From Lachnospiraceae bacterium (GTDB taxonomy: Bacteria; Bacillota; Clostridia; Lachnospirales; Lachnospiraceae), in assembly GCA_022791975.1 (NCBI GenBank), contig JAAWAC010000044.1:1-64000 (forward strand): DNA of 64,000 bases. Direction: 5' to 3'. Shown one piece after another: positions 53,623-62,340 of the stretch. The notes under the pieces are model-generated. The model made no database searches. It was not told where the DNA came from and worked only from the letters and a program-made list of their open reading frames with translations. Both the position numbers and the translations under genes were made by a program. The number at the start of each line of letters is the position of its first letter. Positions within the stretch are counted from its first letter, which is position 1.

Positions 53623-54152
53623 GCCGCAGTAATCTGTCGCAGTCTTTCTGGCTGCCAGAATAAAGGTAGATTAGGGGGAACATAGGTAAAGGAAAAAAAC
53701 AGGAGCAGAAAAAACAGCAGGATAATAAACAGCACAAAAAAGGGAAGCGACAGCTCTGTCGCGGACACTTCCAGGTAGCGGGACAGAAAAAAGGCCGTGA
53801 GTACGCAGAGTACGAAAATACAAAGGTCCAGGGGCAACAGGCTGCGTCCCAGAAATCCGGTGTAGGTAAAGAACAGGCAGGGCATCAAAAAAGTGCCAGC
53901 CAGGATGCCCAGCAGGCGGGCAGAGAGAAAGTGGGGATTTAATTTCAGGTATACGGTTACCTCATAGATGGTATAAAACAGGATGGGAAAAAAGATCAGT
54001 TTCATATGTTCCCAGACGGATTCGTTTACCGGGAAAAAAAGCCCTGCCACGGGGTGGTTTCCGGACCATCCATAGATAAAATGGGCCAGAGTGCCAAAGA
54101 GCAGGGAAAATACAATGCCGGTCAGCAAATTTCTGGATTCTTTGTGTTGCAT
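53610..54152 (-). CDS. Small multispan membrane protein (DUF6512-like)
   Basis: A 180-residue protein with about five to six hydrophobic segments. The N-terminal GIVFSLLFGTLAHFIYGWSGNHPVAGLFFPVNESVWEHMKLIFFPILFYTIYE text with its conserved NESVWEHMKL motif is typical of DUF6512-like proteins. Function is unknown. It converges with trpS and diverges from the DUF6688-like gene. An IR (CCAGAAAG / CTTTCTGG, 54191-54217) lies in its upstream region. Confidence 0.7.
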   Translation of the reverse strand: MQHKESRNLLTGIVFSLLFGTLAHFIYGWSGNHPVAGLFFPVNESVWEHMKLIFFPILFYTIYEVTVYLKLNPHFLSARLLGILAGTFLMPCLFFTYTGFLGRSLLPLDLCIFVLCVLTAFFLSRYLEVSATELSLPFFVLFIILLFFLLLFFSFTYVPPNLPLFWQPERLRQITAAYTF

Positions 54153-54333
54153 GGAATGCTTGCCTCCTCATAGATAGTTCTACAGCAGCCAGAAAGGCGG
54201 GCAACCCTTCTTTCTGGCCGTTGTTTCTATAGTTTCCAGTATGTGATAAAATTGGGAAGATTATGCAATAAGGGTTGCTTTTTTACAGGATGGCAAGGAA
54301 AAACGAGGTGAGCAGGGAGAGGTGGGAGAACTG

Positions 54334-55446
54334 ATGTTCTTGGTGGTTGTACTGTTGCTGTTGTTGCCAGGGCCAGTGTTTACGGTTATGAATATCTGGA
54401 ATCTGGTGCGAAGAAAGGAAAATACAGGAAGGTTTGAGGCCATTGCCTTTTCCATAGGGATTTTGTATACGCTCTTTTTGTATTATGGACTTCTTTCCCC
54501 CAAGCCTTGGGATGAGGCAATCTGGCTATATGCGGACACCTTTATGCTCCATGAGATCCTTGCTTCGGAGCATACGCTGGGGGTGGCCGTTTCCATAGGC
54601 ATAGGCTTTTTCTGCTATATCTTGTTAAAAAGAAACAGGCGGGATCGGCCGCCTCTGGCTCAAGTGCTTTGTATCAGTGGGGTGTATTTGGGGATTCTTG
54701 TGCAGACGCTGCTATTGGTGCAGTTGATGAAAAATATGCCTTTTGTGGCATTTTTCAACGGATTGGTAACTTTGGGGGATGATGGCATGTATGTGTGCTT
54801 TCTTTCCCTGGTGCCCTTTAATTTTATTCTCTGTGCCGGAAGGCTTTTGTTTCAAGTATTAAAGGGACAGAGGGAGGAGCAGCAGGAGCGCACCTATGAA
54901 AAGCCCTGGTTGAAACGGTGTAACGATCTGTTTTGCGATAGCAGAAAATGGGGACTCTATGCTCTGCTTTTGCTTTTCCCCCTTTTGCTTCTTCTGATGC
55001 TGATCCTGCTTTTGTTTGGACAGCAGCCAGACAGCCTGATCCGGGCTTTTACGGAGACCGCGGACTGGACGCTGTCCACCAAGATTTCTCCGCCACCCAT
55101 TGAGATAGACGCCCATTACCTGTGTACGGTGGCTCTTCAGGGTGATAAAAAGCTGGTCAAACCATTGCGCTATGGCGTTCGCCGGGGGCAGCGGATAGTG
55201 GTAAATCGGCAGCTCTGCGTGGCCAATGCCTTTGAACAGATTTTGGAGGAGCGGATGCCGGCTCTTCACCGGCAGGTGCGCCATTTTTATGATGCCTATG
55301 GGTATCCGCTGTCCCTGCATCTCCAGACGCCTTGGCGGGCGAACCTGGCGTATCTCTTTATGAAACCTCTGGAATGGTGCTTTTTGCTGGTTCTCTATCT
55401 ATTTGACAAAAAGCCGGAGGATCGAATAGCCCGTCAATACCTTTGA
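54334..55446 (+). CDS. Membrane protein of the DUF6688-like family
   Basis: About 370 residues. The N-terminal half has six or seven hydrophobic segments (LVVVLLLLLPGPVFTVMNIWNL, IGILYTLFLYYGLLS, VLCISGVYLGILVQTLLLVQLM). After a strong hydrophobic block (LLLFPLLLLLMLILLLFG, near residue 220) a cytoplasmic or exterior domain carries EIDAHYLCTVALQGDKKLVKPLRYGVRRGQRIVVNRQLCVANAFEQILEERMP and HFYDAYGYPLSLHLQ, which I recognise as DUF6688-like. The biochemical role is not known. ATG 54334 follows GGGAGA; GTG 54322 is an alternative. Confidence 0.7.
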   Translation: MFLVVVLLLLLPGPVFTVMNIWNLVRRKENTGRFEAIAFSIGILYTLFLYYGLLSPKPWDEAIWLYADTFMLHEILASEHTLGVAVSIGIGFFCYILLKRNRRDRPPLAQVLCISGVYLGILVQTLLLVQLMKNMPFVAFFNGLVTLGDDGMYVCFLSLVPFNFILCAGRLLFQVLKGQREEQQERTYEKPWLKRCNDLFCDSRKWGLYALLLLFPLLLLLMLILLLFGQQPDSLIRAFTETADWTLSTKISPPPIEIDAHYLCTVALQGDKKLVKPLRYGVRRGQRIVVNRQLCVANAFEQILEERMPALHRQVRHFYDAYGYPLSLHLQTPWRANLAYLFMKPLEWCFLLVLYLFDKKPEDRIARQYL

Positions 55447-55484
55447 CTTTACACTTTTTTAAGAATTGTTTTAGAAAGAATCCC

Positions 55485-55513
55485 TTGCCAACAGTAGGGG
55501 AAGCGTGTAAGAT
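55485..55513 (+). promoter_or_regulatory. Sigma-A-type promoter for the flavodoxin gene
   Basis: TTGCCA (55485-55490), 17 nt, TAAGAT (55508-55513), in the gap of about 140 nt before the flavodoxin-like gene. Match is 5/6 and 4/6. A downstream AAGGAGG site precedes ATG 55586. Confidence 0.5.
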
Positions 55514-55585
55514 TTTTTACGTATTCGTGCTATTTTATTGAAAAGAGCAAGAGGCTTGACAACCAGGGAATAAGGAGGCGGAAAA

Positions 55586-56110
55586 ATGTTGGATTATGTG
55601 GTTTTATACTGCAGCGAAACAGGAAATACCAAGCAAGTGGCATTTCAGATATTTTCTGCACTTCCCGGACAGAACAAGGATATTTTGGATTTGGAAGAAA
55701 TTGACAGAATTCCGGAGGCTGGAACCTATTTTGTGGGCTTTTTTGTAAATAAGGGTATTTGCAGTGTGCCAGTCATTCGTTGTCTGGAGCATTTAGGAGG
55801 CAAGAACATTGCTCTCTTTGCCACCTGTGGCAGCAGTCCTGTGGAGGAGTATAAAAGAAAAGTCGAAAAACAGGTATCTGTCTGGATTGAGAATGACAAC
55901 CGATATCTGGGTATGTTCCTTTGCCAGGGAAAGATGCCCATTCAGATCCGACATAAATATGAGCATATGTGGACTCCGGAAAACCAGGAACAGGTGAAGC
56001 GTCAATTATTTAATTTTGACGAGGCCATGATACATCCCAACGAGCAGGATATGGAGGCGGTCCGGCGGTTTGTGGGCGGAATTTTGACGATTTTGGAGAC
56101 AGAGGATTAG
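55586..56110 (+). CDS. Flavodoxin-family protein (BilS-like)
   Basis: A 174-residue flavodoxin fold. The FMN phosphate loop is YCSETGNTKQVA (about 8-19) and the core motifs VGFFVNKGICSVPVIRCLEHLGGKNIALFATCGSS (about 50-85) follow. The C-terminal part has MWTPENQEQVKRQLFNFDEAMIHPNEQDM. The text is similar to BilS, a flavodoxin-like protein found with bilirubin reductase (BilR) in gut Firmicutes, but no BilR or other electron donor lies in this window. It most likely carries electrons; the partner is unknown. Confidence 0.82.
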   Translation: MLDYVVLYCSETGNTKQVAFQIFSALPGQNKDILDLEEIDRIPEAGTYFVGFFVNKGICSVPVIRCLEHLGGKNIALFATCGSSPVEEYKRKVEKQVSVWIENDNRYLGMFLCQGKMPIQIRHKYEHMWTPENQEQVKRQLFNFDEAMIHPNEQDMEAVRRFVGGILTILETED

Positions 56111-56149
56111 AAGCGAAAAACGATGTAAGAACTGTTTTTTACATGGCAG

Positions 56150-57097
56150 ATGATGGCAGGGAAGGTTTGTGGGATGACAGGAAAAAGAAAAATGGGAAAC
56201 TATGGAAGTCTGTGTCTGGCAGGAGTGCTGTTGCTTTTGTCTGTGGCTGGCTGTTCCAAAAAAGAGCCGCAGGTTGCCCCGAAGGATAGAATTCTGATGG
56301 TGCATGACACCCTATACTACGGGACAGAGGAGACAGGCCTCATGGGAGATGCGGACTGCGTGGAGGGAGAGATTCAGTCCACCGTTGAGGCTGGAGAGAT
56401 TCCCACAGAAAACGGGCAGTCTAATTTTGGTGGAGTGGGGAATCCCTATACCTTTGCTTATGACCAAGGCGGGATTATGGTTTTTGTGGACGATGCATAT
56501 TTCTGGTTTTATAAAAACGCAGAAGGAGAGCAGGAAAAATCGGGGGAGACAAAGGAAGAGCAGGAAAATACGGAGGAAACTGCAGAAAATGTGGACTTGT
56601 CTATGCTTCCATTAAACTTCGTATTCGCCAGCGGTGCAGGTGCCTGGGGAACTATGATTACACTGGAGGCGGATGGTTCCTTTACAGGGGGTTACAACGA
56701 TTCCGACATGGGAGATACAGGAGAGGGATATGCCCACGGGAAGCATTATTACTGTGAGTTTCAGGGAAGATTTGGAAATTTTCGAAGGATAGATGAACAT
56801 ACCTATGGGATGGCACTGGAAGAGCTGACCTATGAGCCGGAAGCAGGCACCGAGGAAATTCGGGATGAGATTTTATATGTTGCTTCCGAACCCTATGGCT
56901 TGGAGACAGGAAAGGAATTTCTTTTTTATCTGCCAGAAACACCTGTGCAGGGATTGTCAGAAGAATTTTTAATCTGGTGGCCAGGTCGATATGCCTGGGA
57001 GGGAGAGGCAGAAAGGCCGCTGGCCTGTTATGGAATCCAAAATGTAGAGACGGGATATGGATTTTTTTCCGATGAGGTAAGTGAAAGTGGTAGATGA
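56150..57097 (+). CDS. Lipoprotein of unknown function
   Basis: About 315 residues with a lipoprotein signal: LCLAGVLLLLSVAGC with lipobox VAGC, Cys near residue 35. A short acidic, Glu-rich linker (GEQEKSGETKEEQENTEET, near residue 128) separates two beta-rich parts. The start is uncertain: ATG 56150, 56153 or 56174 could be used, and none has an ideal ribosome binding site. The family is not recognised. A terminator follows. Confidence 0.7.
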   Translation: MMAGKVCGMTGKRKMGNYGSLCLAGVLLLLSVAGCSKKEPQVAPKDRILMVHDTLYYGTEETGLMGDADCVEGEIQSTVEAGEIPTENGQSNFGGVGNPYTFAYDQGGIMVFVDDAYFWFYKNAEGEQEKSGETKEEQENTEETAENVDLSMLPLNFVFASGAGAWGTMITLEADGSFTGGYNDSDMGDTGEGYAHGKHYYCEFQGRFGNFRRIDEHTYGMALEELTYEPEAGTEEIRDEILYVASEPYGLETGKEFLFYLPETPVQGLSEEFLIWWPGRYAWEGEAERPLACYGIQNVETGYGFFSDEVSESGR

Positions 57098-57102
57098 AAG
57101 CA

Positions 57103-57143
57103 GGGCATTTGCAGGTATGGCAGATGCCCTTTTCATTATTTTT
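57103..57143 (+). terminator. Rho-independent terminator after the lipoprotein gene
   Basis: Stem 57103-57112 with 57120-57129 (10 bp, one G-T wobble), a 7-nt loop, then TTTT and a further T-rich run to about 57143. It ends the lipoprotein gene transcript. Confidence 0.8.
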
Positions 57144-57246
57144 TGCAGAGAGAAGAGGGATGGGATTGGCTGGCTGCTTTGTCAAGAGAAATGGCGAGTA
57201 GTCTAAAAATTTTTCCCATATGTTTTAATTTTTACGAAGAACCCTC

Positions 57247-57306
57247 TTGACAAACAAGGTCTATAAGTATAAACTTAAAACAACAAAAGGTTTATACTTA
57301 TAAACC
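57247..57306 (+). promoter_or_regulatory. Promoter and operator of the BlaI/BlaR1-like pair
   Basis: TTGACA (57247-57252) is a perfect -35; TAAACT (57270-57275) at 17 nt is the likely -10. A 17-bp inverted repeat (57258-57274 and 57290-57306, one mismatch, core TATAAGTATAAAC) covers the -10 region and beyond. BlaI/MecI-type repressors bind such dyads in their own promoters, so this is almost certainly the autoregulatory operator. Confidence 0.8.
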
Positions 57307-57328
57307 TAAAACAAAGGGGGTAACAATC

Positions 57329-57703
57329 ATGGATTATCATATCAACGAAAGTGAGTATCGTCTCATGGACATTCTCTGGGATGTACAGCCCATTAACTCT
57401 ATGGAACTAGTAGGTCTGTGTAAAGAACAGCTGGGATGGAAAAAGTCCACCACCTACACCATCCTCCGCAATCTGGGAGAAAAACAGGTTGTTCGAAATG
57501 AAAATGCGGTGGTGCAGGCCCTTGTTTCCAGGGGTGAGATACAGAGACAGGAGAGCAGAGATTTCCTGGAAAAAAAATTCCGTGGAAGTCTGCCAGCCTT
57601 TATGGCTGCCTTTCTCCAGGAGGAAAAACTGACAAAAAAAGAGGCAGAGGAGCTTCAGGATTTAATAAATCAGGCGCAGGAGAAGGGAACAGCTTCCAAG
57701 TAA
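57329..57703 (+). CDS. BlaI/MecI/CopY-family transcriptional repressor
   Basis: A 124-residue winged-helix repressor: INESEYRLMDILWDVQPINSMELVGL, then KKSTTYTILRNLGEKQVV with the conserved TxYT-ILxxL recognition region (about 40-57), and a helical C-terminal dimerisation part with EEKLTKKEAEELQDLI. The expected cleavage partner is the BlaR1-like protease encoded next. A strong AAAGGGGG site precedes the ATG. The regulated gene is probably the operon itself; no beta-lactamase lies nearby. Confidence 0.92.
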   Translation: MDYHINESEYRLMDILWDVQPINSMELVGLCKEQLGWKKSTTYTILRNLGEKQVVRNENAVVQALVSRGEIQRQESRDFLEKKFRGSLPAFMAAFLQEEKLTKKEAEELQDLINQAQEKGTASK

Positions 57704-57754
57704 GATTCCCAGGCTGCCAGAATGGCGCAGGACATTCGTCAGAAGGAGGAAATT

Positions 57755-59848
57755 ATGACAGTATTTTTGAATCAGTTATTACAAAACAGCCTGTGTGCGA
57801 CCCTATTAATTCTGGCGATTCTTTTGTTTCGCAGGCTCACGGGCGAGCTATCCAAATTATATGTTCATCTCTTGTGGCTGATAACATTGTTGGTATTGGT
57901 TCTTCCGCCCATCCCTCTGGGCTCCCTCCACACTCCACGTGGCCTTATAGCAGAAACAGAATTGACATTTTCTCAAAAGAATGGCACATCACAGAAAACA
58001 CAAGCAGAAAATGCCACCGAAGCAAAAGCACCAGGCGAATCCCCAGAAGCGCCCGTAGACAAGGAAGCCCAAGATTGGGCAAATGGGCTGGAGGATTTCC
58101 TTTACAGAGGGCAGGGAATCGGTACACAATCTGGGATTTTTGGACCAGGTTCAACAGAAATGTTTTTGCTTTTGTGGGCTGTAGGCGCGCTACTACTGTT
58201 AGCTATAAACCTGGCTGAGTGGTTGCGCCTAAAGAAAAGAGTAGCCATAGCCGTCCGAATTCGAAAGGACGTATGGAGGACAAAACAAATTGATACCCCC
58301 TTTGTTATGCCGGGAATGCCCTCCAGAATCTACATTCCTCAGGGATTGGAGCAGGAGGAAGAACAGCTGGAAGACATTTTAAAGCATGAGCGCAGGCACA
58401 TCCGCAACCGGGACCCCTGGATCAAATGCTTTGCTGTCCTGGTACTGATTCTGCACTGGTTTAATCCTTTTGTATGGCTGGCCTATCGCCTTATGAACCG
58501 GGACATGGAAATGTACTGTGATGAGTGCGTTCTTAAGGGAAAAAGCATGGTGGAAAAAAAGCACTATGCCCAGACCCTCTTAGATTTCGCCTGCAAAAGC
58601 AGAGGCTTTTCCCCTGCGGTTTACTTTGGGGAGAGCAGCACGAAAAAGAGAATCCGACATGTGTTGTATACAAAGCGTCCCCATGCAGCCGTAAGCCTGC
58701 TCCTTCTGCTGCTGATCAGTGGCTGTGGAATGTCTTTCCTTAGCATTGGTGAGGAAATGCCCGTCCAGGTAGTTGTGGATACGCTAAGAGAGGAACTTCT
58801 CCCGAAGGATTCTTTCCATGGAGCGGGTGTCCATTGGGAGGAGGATAGCACAGAGTCCGAGGAAGAATTATGGACAGAGAAAACCATTGTGGGCACCGGA
58901 CATCCAGGTGTGGAGACAGGTTTGGATGAGGCAGCCATGAGCCTGATGAGCGAGACAGAGCAGTTTGCCCTTTATAGCATGCAGGAGGGAAACGCAATGG
59001 CAGTAAAAACCCCGGAATGCCTGGTATACGCGGAGGTTCCTGTGATTTCCAACTATGGGATAGAACCGCAGATCTTGGAGCAAGACTTTGACAATGATGG
59101 GGAACCGGAGCTTGCCATCATCACCTACGTCTTGCATGGTACTGGCATATCCATGCGGTCCCTGTTTATGACCGATCGGGCCGCAGATAGCTCCTGGAAT
59201 ATCTATCAGTATCGGGATCAGGACTATCTGGATGAGCTGACTCCGCACTTTGATACCCAATATGGGGAAGAGAGTGCAAGACTTCTCTTTGACGGAGTCC
59301 CTACAGGCGTCACCGAGCGGGTAGATCCCCAGGAGCTGGAACAGGGATTTGCCTACTATGCCGGTTCCCAGATAGATTTCCGATTTGTAGAAGAAAAGAT
59401 TCTCTTTCGCTCCCAGCTGGCCGGATACTCACAAATAAACTTTTCCGGAACCTATGTAGGCCACGAATTGGACGCCCAGGTTCGTTATCAGGGAGAAGGA
59501 GAGTGGCAGCTTACGGACATTCGCTATGCAGACGCTGGAATCACCGAAGTTATAGAAACTGCCATCCCTCTGTATCTAACTAGTCAGACAAGTGAAATAG
59601 TTAACGAGCATTACACAGTGCCTGGCACAAAACTGTCAGATTTCCAAGAGCCAGGAGAGGAAGTCACCATCCTGTCTATCCTCTATCCAACTGATGAGCT
59701 GGACAGCGGGGAAGTAGAGGCCTATGTGACTATCCGCCAGGATGGGGAAGATAGCCTGCAATATCTATATGTTCCCCTGAAAAAGGTCCCTCTGGATTAT
59801 GGCGGAAGCTGGTGGCGGATAGCAGGAGAAATCTCTGTAGAGCGATAA
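57755..59848 (+). CDS. BlaR1-like M56-family membrane metallopeptidase with unknown sensor domain
   Basis: A 697-residue protein. Four or so transmembrane helices include ATLLILAILLFRRL, LLWLITLLVLVLPPI and FLLLWAVGALLLLAINLAEWLRL. The M56 zinc site is HERRH in DILKHERRHIRNRDPW (about 211-215), with EMYCDECVL downstream (about 255). A helix (ALVSLLLLLLISGCGMSFL-like, about 310) leads to a C-terminal region of about 360 residues that lacks the penicillin-binding sensor of BlaR1. It contains EQDFDNDGEPELAIITYV and several beta segments. ATG 57755 is chosen because AAGGAGGA precedes it, not 57722. It should cleave or release the upstream BlaI-like repressor on sensing an unknown signal. Confidence 0.85.
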   Translation: MTVFLNQLLQNSLCATLLILAILLFRRLTGELSKLYVHLLWLITLLVLVLPPIPLGSLHTPRGLIAETELTFSQKNGTSQKTQAENATEAKAPGESPEAPVDKEAQDWANGLEDFLYRGQGIGTQSGIFGPGSTEMFLLLWAVGALLLLAINLAEWLRLKKRVAIAVRIRKDVWRTKQIDTPFVMPGMPSRIYIPQGLEQEEEQLEDILKHERRHIRNRDPWIKCFAVLVLILHWFNPFVWLAYRLMNRDMEMYCDECVLKGKSMVEKKHYAQTLLDFACKSRGFSPAVYFGESSTKKRIRHVLYTKRPHAAVSLLLLLLISGCGMSFLSIGEEMPVQVVVDTLREELLPKDSFHGAGVHWEEDSTESEEELWTEKTIVGTGHPGVETGLDEAAMSLMSETEQFALYSMQEGNAMAVKTPECLVYAEVPVISNYGIEPQILEQDFDNDGEPELAIITYVLHGTGISMRSLFMTDRAADSSWNIYQYRDQDYLDELTPHFDTQYGEESARLLFDGVPTGVTERVDPQELEQGFAYYAGSQIDFRFVEEKILFRSQLAGYSQINFSGTYVGHELDAQVRYQGEGEWQLTDIRYADAGITEVIETAIPLYLTSQTSEIVNEHYTVPGTKLSDFQEPGEEVTILSILYPTDELDSGEVEAYVTIRQDGEDSLQYLYVPLKKVPLDYGGSWWRIAGEISVER

Positions 59849-59873
59849 TGAATGTGATGTCAAGAAAAAACAC

Positions 59874-59902
59874 TTGACAAACCCTGCTATTTCCGGTAAG
59901 AT
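59874..59902 (+). promoter_or_regulatory. Strong sigma-A promoter of the ylxM-ffh-rpsP-trmD operon
   Basis: A perfect TTGACA (59874-59879), 17 nt, TAAGAT (59897-59902). The predicted transcription start near 59909 lies only about 11 nt before ATG 59920, so the leader is very short and the AAGGTGAG ribosome binding site (59907-59914) lies at its very 5' end. Confidence 0.8.
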
Positions 59903-59919
59903 ACACAAGGTGAGTGTCA

Positions 59920-60252
59920 ATGGAAAAGATTTTGGAGCAAACCCTGCTATATGATTTTTATGGAGAGCTGCTGACCCGCCATCAGAAGGAGATTTACGAG
60001 GATGTAGTCTTAAATGATTATTCCTACAGTGAGGTGGCCGAGGAACGGGGCATCAGCAGGCAGGGGGTGCACGATTTAATTAAGCGCTGTCACAGGATTT
60101 TGCAGGAATATGAGGAAAAGCTGCATTTAGTAGAGAAATTTGTCTCCATTCGGAAACAGATTCAGGAGACGCGGCAGTTTATCCGGGAGAGTGAGAGCGT
60201 GGACCGGACTCTTTTGGAGCAGCAGCTGGAAGAGATTATCAGGCAGCTGTAA
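59920..60252 (+). CDS. ylxM: YlxM family DNA-binding protein (UPF0122)
   Basis: A 110-residue helical protein. The HTH is LTRHQKEIYEDVVLNDYSYSEVAEERGISRQGVHDLIKRCHRIL (about 18-60), close to sigma-70 region 4, as in YlxM. A helical C-terminus follows (EKLHLVEKFVSIRKQIQ). YlxM is linked to the SRP pathway by its position before ffh in many Firmicutes. The start at ATG 59920 is preferred over GTG 59914. Its exact function is unproven. Confidence 0.92.
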   Translation: MEKILEQTLLYDFYGELLTRHQKEIYEDVVLNDYSYSEVAEERGISRQGVHDLIKRCHRILQEYEEKLHLVEKFVSIRKQIQETRQFIRESESVDRTLLEQQLEEIIRQL

Positions 60253-60322
60253 GAGCGGTCAGAATAGCCATGTTCACCCGGAAACCAAACAAGTAGGCAT
60301 TAAGAGCTGAGGAAGCATAACA

Positions 60323-61669
60323 ATGGCATTTGAGAGCTTATCCGATAAATTACAAAATATTTTCAAGAACCTGCGCAGCAAGGGCCGGCTTACAGAGGCG
60401 GATGTAAAGGCATCCCTAAAGGAAGTAAAGATGGCCCTTTTGGAGGCAGACGTAAGCTTTAAGGTGGTCCGCCAGTTTATCAAATCTGTGGAGGAGCGGG
60501 CCGTGGGGGCGGATGTGATGAACAGCCTGACTCCAGGGCAGACGGTGATCAAGATTGTAGATGAAGAGATGGTGAGCCTGATGGGCTCTGAGACTACGGA
60601 GCTTAAGCTAAAGCCCAGCAATGAGATCACCGTTGTGATGATGATGGGCCTCCAGGGTGCAGGAAAAACCACCACAGCAGCCAAAATTGCGGGAAAGCTT
60701 AAGATAAAAGGTCGCAAGCCTCTTTTGGTGGCCTGCGATATCTACCGGCCGGCAGCCATAAAGCAGTTGCAGGTCAACGGGGAAAAGCAGGGGGTGGAGG
60801 TCTTCTCCATGGGAGACGGCCATAAGCCTGTGGACATTGCCAAGGCTGCCCTGGAGCATGCCAGAAAGTCTGGCCAGAATGTAATGATCCTGGATACGGC
60901 CGGTCGTCTTCATGTGGATGAGGATATGATGCAGGAGCTTATGGAAATCCGAGACCAACTGACCATTGACCAGGCGCTTCTGACCGTGGATGCTATGACT
61001 GGTCAGGATGCAGTCAATGTGGCCACAGCCTTTGAGGAGAAAATCGGCATCGACGGAGTGATACTCACGAAGCTTGATGGAGACACCAGAGGTGGTGCGG
61101 CTCTTTCCATAAAAGCCGTCACAGGAAAGCCCATTTTGTTTGTGGGTATGGGGGAGAAGCTTTCAGATTTGGAGCAGTTCTATCCGGATCGGATGGCCTC
61201 CCGGATTCTGGGAATGGGGGATGTACTCAGCCTGATAGAGAAGGCCCAGGAACAGGTGGACGAGGACAAGGCCCGGGAAATGGCCCAGAAAATGAAGAAA
61301 AACCAGTTTGGGTTTGACGATTACCTGGAGAGCATGAACCAGATGAAAAAAATGGGAGGACTTACCAGTATCCTATCCATGATGCCAGGTATGGGAAGTC
61401 AGATGAAGGACCTGGAAGCTGCCATTGATGAGAAAAAAATGGCCCGCATAGAGGCCATGATTCTGTCCATGACACCGGAGGAGCGGGCTAATCCCCATGT
61501 GCTAAATCCTTCCCGGAAACGGCGGATTGCAGGAGGCGCAGGGGTGGACATCTCCGAGGTAAACCGGTTGGTGAAGCAGTTTGAGCAGAGCAGAAAGCTT
61601 ATGAAGCAGATGCCCCAGATGATGGGGGGAAAATTCGGTAAAAAGGGCAGATTCAAGCTTCCCTTTTAA
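60323..61669 (+). CDS. ffh: Signal recognition particle protein Ffh (SRP54)
   Basis: A 448-residue GTPase. The N domain starts MAFESLSDKLQNIFKNL; the G1 loop is GLQGAGKTTTAAKIAGKL (about 105-122), followed by DTAGRLHVDEDMMQEL and TKLDGDTRGGAALSI. The M domain is methionine-rich (MMPGMGSQMKDL, MILSMTPEERANPHVLNPSRKRRIAGGAGV, MPQMMGGKFG). It binds signal peptides on the ribosome with 4.5S/6S RNA. It lies in the usual ylxM-ffh-rpsP order. GAGGAAG precedes the ATG. Confidence 0.97.
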   Translation: MAFESLSDKLQNIFKNLRSKGRLTEADVKASLKEVKMALLEADVSFKVVRQFIKSVEERAVGADVMNSLTPGQTVIKIVDEEMVSLMGSETTELKLKPSNEITVVMMMGLQGAGKTTTAAKIAGKLKIKGRKPLLVACDIYRPAAIKQLQVNGEKQGVEVFSMGDGHKPVDIAKAALEHARKSGQNVMILDTAGRLHVDEDMMQELMEIRDQLTIDQALLTVDAMTGQDAVNVATAFEEKIGIDGVILTKLDGDTRGGAALSIKAVTGKPILFVGMGEKLSDLEQFYPDRMASRILGMGDVLSLIEKAQEQVDEDKAREMAQKMKKNQFGFDDYLESMNQMKKMGGLTSILSMMPGMGSQMKDLEAAIDEKKMARIEAMILSMTPEERANPHVLNPSRKRRIAGGAGVDISEVNRLVKQFEQSRKLMKQMPQMMGGKFGKKGRFKLPF

Positions 61670-61707
61670 ATAAAAATTTTAAAGAAGGATTACGGAGGTA
61701 AAATGAG

Positions 61708-61953
61708 ATGGCAGTAAAAATCAGATTAAAGAGAATGGGTCAGAAGAAAGCACCTTTCTATAGAATCGTTGTTGCAGATTCCAGATCCCCCAGAGATGGC
61801 AGGTTCATCGAGGAGATCGGAACCTATGACCCCAACACAGATCCCAGCACCTTCAAGGTAAATGAGGAGGCTGCAAAGAAGTGGTTAAAGAATGGCGCTC
61901 AGCCCACAGAGGTGGTGGGGAAAATTTTAAAGGCAGCAGGCATTGAGAAATAG
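61708..61953 (+). CDS. rpsP: 30S ribosomal protein S16
   Basis: An 81-residue protein starting [42 protein letters not shown], the standard S16 start. It is placed between ffh and khpA, as in other Firmicutes. GGAGG precedes the ATG. Part of the 30S subunit. Confidence 0.97.
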   Translation: MAVKIRLKRMGQKKAPFYRIVVADSRSPRDGRFIEEIGTYDPNTDPSTFKVNEEAAKKWLKNGAQPTEVVGKILKAAGIEK

Positions 61954-61987
61954 CAGGATCTGAAACAACCACATTCGGAGGTGGCAT

Positions 61988-62218
61988 ATGAAAGAGTTGG
62001 TAAAGGTGATTGCAAAATCACTGGTGGAGCATCCCGAGGAAGTTGTTGTGACAGAGACAGAGAATGAAAAAAATATTCTCGTTGAACTTCGTGTGGCGCC
62101 GTCTGATATGGGAAAGGTAATCGGCAAGCAGGGTCGGATTGCCAAGGCCATTCGCTGCGTTGTGAAGGCAGCAGCATCAAAGGAAGAGAGAAAAGTTGTG
62201 GTAGAAATACTACAGTGA
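61988..62218 (+). CDS. khpA: KH-domain RNA-binding protein KhpA
   Basis: A 76-residue KH protein with VAPSDMGKVIGKQGRIAKAIRCVVKAA (about 32-58) carrying the GxxG loop (GKQG). KhpA (YlqC) works with KhpB in cell-division and RNA-binding roles in Firmicutes. It lies between rpsP and rimM and is followed by a terminator. Confidence 0.95.
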   Translation: MKELVKVIAKSLVEHPEEVVVTETENEKNILVELRVAPSDMGKVIGKQGRIAKAIRCVVKAAASKEERKVVVEILQ

Positions 62219-62226
62219 AAACAAAA

Positions 62227-62250
62227 GGCGGGTGGAGACACCCGCTGTTT
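62227..62250 (+). terminator. Hairpin terminator after khpA
   Basis: A 7-bp GC-rich stem (GCGGGTG 62228-62234; CACCCGC 62239-62245) with a GAGA tetraloop, followed by TGTTTTC. The U-tract is broken, so it may be a partial terminator that reduces flow into rimM-trmD. Confidence 0.65.
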
Positions 62251-62340
62251 TCGATTTTATATAGAGGAAGGCCTAACATACAGGTGCGTGCTACAGGATA
62301 GGGAGAGGTCTTTCGGAAAAAGAGAGAAAAGGAGAGCGGT

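Noticed and set aside
54191-54217. Hairpin CCAGAAAG/CTTTCTGG in the divergent region upstream of the DUF6688-like gene
   Set aside because: No T-run follows on either strand and it is far from the trpS end, so it was not called a terminator. It may be an operator, but nothing further supports that.
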